This document shows, in pieces, positions 58,561-64,000 of a stretch of DNA of 64,000 nucleotides (position 1 is its first letter; each line of letters begins with the position of its first letter). Made by a program: the position numbers and the translations under genes. The stretch comes from DASXUC01 sp036004445. Lineage in GTDB: Bacteria; Sysuimicrobiota; Sysuimicrobiia; Sysuimicrobiales; Kaftiobacteriaceae. The stretch covers positions 1-64,000 of the forward strand of contig DASYRL010000022.1 in NCBI GenBank assembly GCA_036004445.1, read 5' to 3'. The notes beneath the pieces were generated by a model. The model was not told the origin of the DNA, made no database searches, and saw only the letters and a program-made list of their open reading frames with translations.

Positions 58561-58821
58561 TCACTCGTCGGGAAGCGACTCGCCCGGCTGCAGGATGTAG
58601 GCGATCACCGTGGCCACCGGCACCGTCTCGCCGGGAGCGGCGCGGATGCCGGTCAGAATCCCCGCGGCGGGCGCCTCGATTTCCATGTTGACTTTGTCGG
58701 TCTCCACTTCCACGAGCGGGTCCCCCTCACGGACCGGATGGCCTTCCCGCGCCAGCCAGCGGACGATGACGCCGGTTTCCATCATCATATCGAACTTCGG
58801 AAGGATGACGGGTTTGGCCAT
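58561..58821 (-). CDS. Stand-alone lipoyl (biotinyl-type) domain protein
   Basis: 86 residues, just the lipoyl domain: LPKFDMMMETGVIVRWL, and the lipoylation site ETDKVNMEIEAP with Lys. Begins by TAATG overlap with the E1-beta stop. In usual 2-oxoacid dehydrogenases this domain is the start of E2; here the catalytic E2 domain does not follow. It may work like a GcvH-type carrier for the upstream E1, with E2/E3 supplied elsewhere. Confidence 0.88.
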   Translation of the reverse strand: MAKPVILPKFDMMMETGVIVRWLAREGHPVREGDPLVEVETDKVNMEIEAPAAGILTGIRAAPGETVPVATVIAYILQPGESLPDE

Positions 58822-59804
58822 TACGCGGCCATGACCCGGCGCACCGCAGTGAGGATGTCCTCCTCCTGCGGCACCGCGGCGCGTTCCAACGCGCGGTTGT
58901 ACGGGATTGGACACTCCGCACCGCCGAGGCGAACGATCGGGGCCGTGAGGTGCGAAACGGCATCGCTCTCGGCGATGCGGGCCGCAATCTCCGCCCCGAT
59001 CCCCAGGGTCTTTACCGCTTCGTAGACGATCACCACACGGCCGGTCTTGCGGACCGACGCGACCAGCGTCTCGGCATCCAGCGGGCGGAGCGTGCGCGGA
59101 TCGATGACTTCTGCGCTGATGCCTTCCTCCGCCAGCATGCCGGCGGCGGCTAGCGCACGCGGCACCATGACGCCGGTGGCGACGACGGTGACGTCGGCGC
59201 CCTCGCGCTTGACGTCGGCGACACCGAGGGGGACGGCCGTGGGGGCATCGGGTACCGGCCCTTTCGTCCGATAGAGCAGCTTGTGTTCGATGAAGATGAC
59301 CGGGTTGTCGTCCCGGATGGCCGACAACAGCAGTCCTTTGGCGTCGGCCGGGGTGGACGGGGCCACCACCTTCAGGCCGGGCACGTGGGCAAACCAGGCC
59401 TCCAGGCTTTCCGAATGCTGCGCCGCCGCTCCGGTCCCTGATCCCCCCGGCGTCCGCAGGACCATCGGAACGGCCGCCGTCCCGCCGAACATGTACCGGA
59501 TCTTGGCCGCCTGCAGCACCAGTTGCTCCATGCACAGCGTGATGAAATCCATGAACTGGATTTCCACCACCGGCCGCAACCCCGTGATCGCCCCGCCAAT
59601 CGCGCAGCCGGTGATTGCGGCTTCGGAGATGGGCGTATCCCGCACGCGCCGGTCGCCGAATTCGTCCAGCAGGCCGTCGGTGACGCCAAAGGCGCCGCCG
59701 TAGACCCCGATGTCCTCGCCCAGAAGCACGACCCGCTCGTCCGCGCGCATCTCCTCGCGCAGCCCCTCGCGAATCGCCTCGGCGTAGGACATCAGCCGGG
59801 TCAT
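58821..59804 (-). CDS. 2-oxoacid (pyruvate/acetoin-type) dehydrogenase E1 beta
   Basis: 327 residues. Transketolase-like pyrimidine and C domains: MSYAEAIREGLREEM, VLLGEDIGVYGGAFGVTDGL, DTPISEAAITGCAIGGAITGLRPVVEIQFMDF, and C-terminal IDPRTLRPLDAETLVASVRKTGRVVIVYEA. Pairs with E1-alpha (ATGA overlap) for TPP-dependent oxidation of a 2-oxoacid or acetoin. Confidence 0.93.
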   Translation of the reverse strand: MTRLMSYAEAIREGLREEMRADERVVLLGEDIGVYGGAFGVTDGLLDEFGDRRVRDTPISEAAITGCAIGGAITGLRPVVEIQFMDFITLCMEQLVLQAAKIRYMFGGTAAVPMVLRTPGGSGTGAAAQHSESLEAWFAHVPGLKVVAPSTPADAKGLLLSAIRDDNPVIFIEHKLLYRTKGPVPDAPTAVPLGVADVKREGADVTVVATGVMVPRALAAAGMLAEEGISAEVIDPRTLRPLDAETLVASVRKTGRVVIVYEAVKTLGIGAEIAARIAESDAVSHLTAPIVRLGGAECPIPYNRALERAAVPQEEDILTAVRRVMAA

Positions 59805-60769
59805 GCGTAGACTCCGTCCAGCAGGGACGCCGGATCCGGCTCCGGACTCTCCTCAGCGAACCGCAGTGCGGCGTCGATCGCCGAGCGAGCCGCGGCCTCC
59901 AAGGCGTCAGCGTCAGCGTCGATCACTACACCGCCGGCGATCAGCCGCGCACGCAGCTGCGCAATCGGATCGCGGCGGCGCCAGGCCTCGACTTCGTCCC
60001 TTGTGCGGTAGCGCTGGCGGTCGCTCTTGCTGTGGCCTTTGTAGCGGTACGCGGCGCACTCCAGCAGCGTCGGGCCCCCGCCGGAGCGGGCCAGGGCCAC
60101 GGCGGCTTCGGTTGCGTCGTAGACGGCCAGCACGTCGGTGCCGTCCACGGTCATGCCGGGGATGCCGTAGGCGGCGGCGCGGTCGCTGATCCGTGCGACC
60201 CGCATCGACTTCCGCACGGGCATCGACATCGCGTACTGGTTGTTCTCACACACGAAGACGACGGGGAGGGCCCAGATCGATGCCAGGTTGACGGACTCGT
60301 GGAATGCCCCCTCATTCGCGGCGCCGTCGCCGAAGAATGCCACACAGACCTGGCCCGTCTGCCGCACTTGGATGGAGAGACCCACGCCCGTCGCGATCGG
60401 CAGCCCGCCGGCGACGATGCCGTTGGCGCCCAGGTTGCCGCCCGACACGTCGGCGATGTGCATGCTGCCGCCGCGACCGCGGCAGTAGCCGGTTTCCTTT
60501 CCCAGAAACTCCGCCATCATGCGTCCGACGTCGGCGCCCTTGGCCAAACAGTGTCCGTGTCCGCGATGGGTGCTGAGGATGTAGTCCTCCGGCTTCAGCG
60601 CTGCGCAGACCCCCGTGGCAACGGCTTCCTGTCCGAGCCCGAGGTGCATCGTGCCGTGGACCCGGCCGAGGGCGAACAGTTCGTCGGCCTTTTCTTCAAA
60701 CGCGCGGATCAGCAGCATCATGCGCAGCATCGACAGGGTTCGGTCGACGGCCGGCGGGACCGTCTTCAT
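59801..60769 (-). CDS. 2-oxoacid (pyruvate/acetoin-type) dehydrogenase E1 alpha
   Basis: 322 residues. TPP motif FFGDGAANEGAFHESVNLAS...ENNQYAMS; active-site STHRGHGHCLAKG; phosphorylation-loop-like KGHSKSDRQRYR. Close to acetoin dehydrogenase AcoA. Overlaps the regulator stop by 4 bases (ATGA). Confidence 0.93.
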   Translation of the reverse strand: MKTVPPAVDRTLSMLRMMLLIRAFEEKADELFALGRVHGTMHLGLGQEAVATGVCAALKPEDYILSTHRGHGHCLAKGADVGRMMAEFLGKETGYCRGRGGSMHIADVSGGNLGANGIVAGGLPIATGVGLSIQVRQTGQVCVAFFGDGAANEGAFHESVNLASIWALPVVFVCENNQYAMSMPVRKSMRVARISDRAAAYGIPGMTVDGTDVLAVYDATEAAVALARSGGGPTLLECAAYRYKGHSKSDRQRYRTRDEVEAWRRRDPIAQLRARLIAGGVVIDADADALEAAARSAIDAALRFAEESPEPDPASLLDGVYA

Positions 60770-61728
60770 TCCACCACGCCCTGACTGAGGCGCGCCGCGC
60801 GCAGCATTGCCCGCGCGGCCAGGTGGTCGGTCACCAGGACGTCGACAAGACGCCCGCGGAGCGCTCCGGCGATGGCGTCGGCTTTCTCCAACCCGCCGGC
60901 GACGGCGACCACCGTGGGGATGCGCCGGATGTCCGCGAGCTCGACGGCCAGGATGCGCGCGTCCAGCGCAGGATCGACCGGCTCCCCGTCGCGGCCGAAT
61001 GAGCGAGTGCAGATATCGCCTACGGCGCCGCGTCGCTTCAACGTTGACAGGTCCTCAGCGCTGAAATAGCCGCTCTGTACGAGCGTCGAGGACGGCACCA
61101 GCGCCCCGATGCCGACCAGCGCCAGCTGAACGCTTCGAGCCTGGGCCAGGACGCCCGCGATGTCCGGGTCTGACAGCAGAGCGTCGCGCACCGCGGGACG
61201 CGCCAGAATCGCCGGCGCGTGGAGCAGGTGCACGTCTCCCCCCTGCAGATCGGCGAGCCGCCGGGCAAGGTCGTTGGCGTGGATCTCCGACGCCACACGT
61301 CCAATGCCCCCGACCAGCGGCACGACGGCGGTGCGCAGCCGCCGGGGCCGCAGCGCGCCGATCACCGCGGCCAGCGTCGTGCCCCAGGAGATACCGATGC
61401 GTTCTCTCCCCTTCAGCGTCCGGGTCAGGTACGCCGCCGCCGCCTGCCCGAGCACCCGACGGGTCGCGACCGGAGATTCGCTGCGGCCGGTGACGACAAT
61501 AGCTTCACGCAGCCCGTAGAGGTCCTCGAGGTCACGGCCTAGGTCATGGTGGGTACCTTCGGGCGTATCGAACTCAATCCGCACGATGCCCAGCGCGCGG
61601 GCGCGGCTCAGCAGGCGTGACACGGTCGGCCGTGACACGCCGAGCCGCACGGCAATCTGTTGCTGGGTCCGCCCGCGTACGTAGTACAGTTCAGCCGCCT
61701 TGGCCATCAGCGCCGTGTCCTCGCGCAT
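60766..61728 (-). CDS. SorC/DeoR-type sugar-sensing transcriptional regulator
   Basis: 320 residues from ATG at 61728. Helix-turn-helix RTQQQIAVRLGVSRPTVSRLLSRARALGIV, then the SorC ligand domain (RIGISWGTTLAAVIGAL, VPLVGGIGR, VGDICTRSFGRDGEPVDPALDARILAVELADIRRIPTVVAVAGGLEKADAIAGALRG in part). SorC regulators sense phosphorylated sugars. It probably controls this operon, in which it is the second gene. Confidence 0.92.
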   Translation of the reverse strand: MREDTALMAKAAELYYVRGRTQQQIAVRLGVSRPTVSRLLSRARALGIVRIEFDTPEGTHHDLGRDLEDLYGLREAIVVTGRSESPVATRRVLGQAAAAYLTRTLKGRERIGISWGTTLAAVIGALRPRRLRTAVVPLVGGIGRVASEIHANDLARRLADLQGGDVHLLHAPAILARPAVRDALLSDPDIAGVLAQARSVQLALVGIGALVPSSTLVQSGYFSAEDLSTLKRRGAVGDICTRSFGRDGEPVDPALDARILAVELADIRRIPTVVAVAGGLEKADAIAGALRGRLVDVLVTDHLAARAMLRAARLSQGVVE

Positions 61729-61735
61729 CGGGATG

Positions 61736-63037
61736 CTACCCTGCGGGGACGGCGTGCTGCGCCGACCACACATCCTGCCGCTTCCGCAGCGCCACAATCG
61801 TCTGCGACTCGTCCAGCGTGACGTCGGCGGCGGTCAGCCGCGCCCCGCGAACCACGCTCCGGCGTATGCGCGCGCCATGCACCAGACCGATCGGCACCGC
61901 GCCCTCACGCCGGGCATCCGACGCGTCCACCGCCACTCCAAAGACGGTGCCACCGCCGATTCCATCGAGCGCATCACCGGCGGCAAGATCTCGCTTGGCG
62001 ACGGCGACACACTCCGCCACCGGCGGCCCGGCAGCGGCCATCGTGGCCTCGCCGTAGAGGACTGCCCGCGCGACAGACAGTGGCGCTTCCAGGCTGGCAA
62101 GATGGAACGGACGTGACAGCAGATGGTATGGACCGTCCCCAAGCTTGAGATAGGCGATGTCTCGCCGCGCCGCGTCGTTGTGCGCAGCGACGATGAGAAA
62201 TACTCCGGGGGCCACGTCGCCGACGGCGTATTCGACCACGCCGCGCCGCGAGAGAATGCCTCCGTCGATCCGCGGGATGAACACGCTCAGGAGATCGGTC
62301 AGGTCGGCGCGTGGGCCGTGCAGGCCGGGATGATCGATGCGCAGTCCGGTGGCGTTCGCCAGCGCCGCCATCTCCGCCATCGTCTTGGTCCCATCCACGA
62401 ATGCCGTCAGCATGCGCGCACTCATGCCGCGGGTCTGGGCTTCGGCGGCGACGGTGGTTGGCGTGGCGAACGGATCGAGCCGGTTGTTCTTGCCCTTGCC
62501 CGCGCACACGACTTCCAGGTCGAGCAGACGCGCAAAATCCACCATCTCCGTCAGGACCGAGGGCTCGTCGCCGGCCGCGACCGTGTAGATCGTGCCCGCC
62601 TCACGAGCCAGGACGGCCAGGATCGGGCCGACGGTGACCTCGGCCTCGATGTTCATCGTCACAAATGGCTTGCGATGCTCACACGCCATGACGGCCAGCC
62701 GCGCGCCGACCTCCGGTTCACCGGTCGCGTCCATCACCGCGTCCACGTCGGGCGAGCCGGCGAGCCAATTCGCCGTGGCGGTCACGGCGACCCGCCCGTC
62801 CCGCATCAGGGCGTGGGCGTGGTCGAGGGATCCCGCCAGCTCCGCGCCAGCGCCCGCAGCGGAGGCCGCCGTCAGCGCGCGATCAACCATCAGGTCGCAC
62901 AGCCCCGCCAGGGCGAGCCCTGGCATCGCCACGATCTGCCGGGCCAGTCCGCTGCCCATCTGCCCGGCGCCGATCACGGCGACGCGAATCGGACGACGCT
63001 GTTGCTCTAACAGGCGGAGGTGCTCAAGGAGCCTCAC
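61736..63037 (-). CDS. SAF-domain NAD(P)-dependent oxidoreductase
   Basis: 433 residues. Rossmann part (about 15-150: IRVAVIGAGQMGSGLARQI, VDAVMDATGEPEVGARLAV), homoserine-dehydrogenase-like middle (GKGKNNRLDPFATP), and SAF domain at the C-terminus (about 330-425: VAKRDLAAGDALDGIGGGTVFGVA, GARLTAADVTLDES). Such enzymes take part in catabolism of branched or four-carbon sugar acids. First gene of the operon, from a GTG without a clear ribosome site. Confidence 0.85.
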   Translation of the reverse strand: MRLLEHLRLLEQQRRPIRVAVIGAGQMGSGLARQIVAMPGLALAGLCDLMVDRALTAASAAGAGAELAGSLDHAHALMRDGRVAVTATANWLAGSPDVDAVMDATGEPEVGARLAVMACEHRKPFVTMNIEAEVTVGPILAVLAREAGTIYTVAAGDEPSVLTEMVDFARLLDLEVVCAGKGKNNRLDPFATPTTVAAEAQTRGMSARMLTAFVDGTKTMAEMAALANATGLRIDHPGLHGPRADLTDLLSVFIPRIDGGILSRRGVVEYAVGDVAPGVFLIVAAHNDAARRDIAYLKLGDGPYHLLSRPFHLASLEAPLSVARAVLYGEATMAAAGPPVAECVAVAKRDLAAGDALDGIGGGTVFGVAVDASDARREGAVPIGLVHGARIRRSVVRGARLTAADVTLDESQTIVALRKRQDVWSAQHAVPAG

Positions 63038-63183
63038 GATGCACCATCGTTCTGTAGTTGAACATATGTGCTCTTCTCTGGGTTCTCTGAGTGTCGGCTC
63101 GGGTCCTGCCGGGCGTGCGGACAGTGTCGACGGAAAGACGGTCCCCGCGGGAGAGAAAAGCTGGGCTTAGGCGGCCGCAGCCG
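63038..63183. other. Promoter region of the catabolic operon
   Basis: About 145 bases between yacL's end and the SAF oxidoreductase. No gene was recognised. A SorC operator is expected here, but no clear inverted repeat stood out. Confidence 0.35.
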
Positions 63184-64000
63184 TCATCGGCGCTCGGGGG
63201 TGGCTCCGTGCGCTTCCTGGCCGGCACGCGGGAGATCCTTGGGCCGGCCGAAGATCATGCGCCCCGCCACGGTCTGGAGCACGCTGGTCACGACGATGTC
63301 GGATGTTTCGCCGATGAGGCGCTTGCCGCCCTCCACCACCACCATCGTCCCGTCGTCAAGGTAGCCGATCCCCTGCCCCGCCTCTTTGCCGTCCTTGATG
63401 ACCTGCACGGTCAGTTCCTCGCCTGGGAGCAGGATGGGCCGCAGCGACTGGGACAACTCGTTGATGTTGAGCACCCGAATGCCCTGCAGCTCCGCGACCT
63501 TGTTCAGGTTGAAGTCGTTCGTGACGATCGAGCCGCGCAGATGCTTCGCCAGGGAGACCAACCGGCCGTCCACGTCCACAGGAGCGTCGGCCGCGTCCTC
63601 GACGATCTGAACCGCCTGCATTTCCTGCTGCATGCGGTTCAAGATGTCCAACCCGCGTCGGCCGCGGTTCCGCCGGAGGGTGTCCGACGAATCGGCGATT
63701 CGCTGCAGCTCCGCAAGCACGGAGCGCGGGACGACCAGCGGGCCTTCGAGGAAGCCGGCGCGCACGACGTCGGCAATGCGCCCGTCGATGATCACGCTCG
63801 TGTCGAGGATCTTGGGGACGCCCCGCGGGCGGCCGCGTTCGCGGACCTGCCGATCCCCCCTGCCGATCTGGAGGTTCACTTCATCGCGCCGCTGCAGCGC
63901 CAGCTGCAGCCCCAGGTATCCGAACACCAGCGCGGCTGCAAGCGCGAGGTATGTGCCGATACCGGGGATCCGGGAGAGCGGATACCCAATCAGAAAGGCC
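63184..64000 (-). CDS. PIN/TRAM-domain membrane protein (YacL-like), partial
   Basis: The gene runs off the right edge. Visible: the end of the membrane part (IPGIGTYLALAAALVFGYLGL), a PIN domain (KILDTSVIIDGRIADVV, TNDFNLNKVAELQG with the acidic site residues) and a TRAM domain (PGEELTVQVIKDGKEAGQGIGYLDDGTMVVVEGG in part). Bacillus YacL has the same order and lies just before ispD; here about 10 kb separate them. Probable RNase of the PIN class, membrane-bound. Confidence 0.93.
   Translation of the reverse strand, partial: AFLIGYPLSRIPGIGTYLALAAALVFGYLGLQLALQRRDEVNLQIGRGDRQVRERGRPRGVPKILDTSVIIDGRIADVVRAGFLEGPLVVPRSVLAELQRIADSSDTLRRNRGRRGLDILNRMQQEMQAVQIVEDAADAPVDVDGRLVSLAKHLRGSIVTNDFNLNKVAELQGIRVLNINELSQSLRPILLPGEELTVQVIKDGKEAGQGIGYLDDGTMVVVEGGKRLIGETSDIVVTSVLQTVAGRMIFGRPKDLPRAGQEAHGATPERR

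Noticed and set aside
52706..63183. Prophage or integrative element between yacL and ispDF
   Set aside because: No integrase, transposase, attachment repeats or tRNA gene at the borders, and the composition looks like its neighbours.

Overview
The window is GC-rich chromosomal DNA from a bacterium whose gene order points towards the Bacillota (Firmicutes) side of the tree. The 5' to 3' order on the minus strand is yacL-type PIN/TRAM protein (63.2 kb), fused ispDF, cysS, rlmB and sigH, which is the classical Bacillota neighbourhood except for a roughly 10-kb catabolic/transport block between yacL and ispDF. A sporulation-type sigma-H and a VanW/G5 protein also fit. GC richness, few c-type cytochromes, an ActC-like NrfD protein and many cupredoxins suggest a deep-branching, probably uncultured relative rather than a typical Bacillus/Clostridium. 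No transposase, integrase, prophage or CRISPR array was seen. One tRNA gene (tRNA-Thr) is present.

Layout. 0-6.3 kb: broken GNAT/acyl-CoA-synthetase end, CBS-ACT protein, small membrane protein, OsmC, a P1B-4-like metal ATPase, deoC, two universal stress proteins (one frameshifted). 6.4-11.5 kb: a copper module with NirK nitrite reductase, a blue-copper lipoprotein, a second blue-copper protein, a SufR-like Fe-S regulator, an NRAMP Mn/Fe importer and a tandem Usp. 11.6-21.6 kb: two redox operons. The first encodes a pair of anchored cupredoxins, a Tat-exported four-cluster ferredoxin, an ActC-like NrfD quinol protein, a C-terminally anchored CuA-like protein and two secreted proteins. The second encodes a paralogous cupredoxin pair plus a NarX/NarL-type sensor and regulator. 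21.8-28 kb, opposite strand: DoxX, two small membrane proteins and a complete A-type cytochrome oxidase (coxB, coxA, two subunit III-like proteins, subunit IV).

28-33 kb: mixed genes (DUF305-like, LapA-like, a tandem TMEM175 pair, MarC, a cytochrome-like protein, tRNA-Thr, zinc ribbons). 33-43 kb: fatty/branched acid metabolism (MaoC, 3-hydroxybutyrate-type SDR, complete Liv ABC transporter, hydrolase, acyl-CoA ligase, KAS III-like enzyme, TetR). 43-52.7 kb: housekeeping (moaA, sigH, rlmB, cysS, ispDF). 52.8-63 kb: HAD phosphatase, then a nine-gene operon with an SAF-domain oxidoreductase, SorC-type regulator, 2-oxoacid dehydrogenase E1 alpha/beta, a stand-alone lipoyl domain, a zinc-ribbon TIM-barrel protein and an iron/phosphonate-type ABC importer. 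Its ATPase reads as frameshifted.

How it works together: the 6-28 kb region reads as a respiratory chain in which copper proteins rather than c-type cytochromes link a quinol-oxidising NrfD/Fe-S module to terminal acceptors (O2 through CoxABCD, nitrite through NirK). The NrfD-Fe-S-cupredoxin operon, with its four cupredoxins carrying a stretched CuA-like loop, is the strongest candidate for an undescribed system. Expression signals are distinctive too: many 4-base overlaps using ATGA, GTGA, TTGA and apparently CTGA, several promoters placed for leaderless transcripts, and intergenic hairpins built from 7- to 9-base tandem repeats facing each other.
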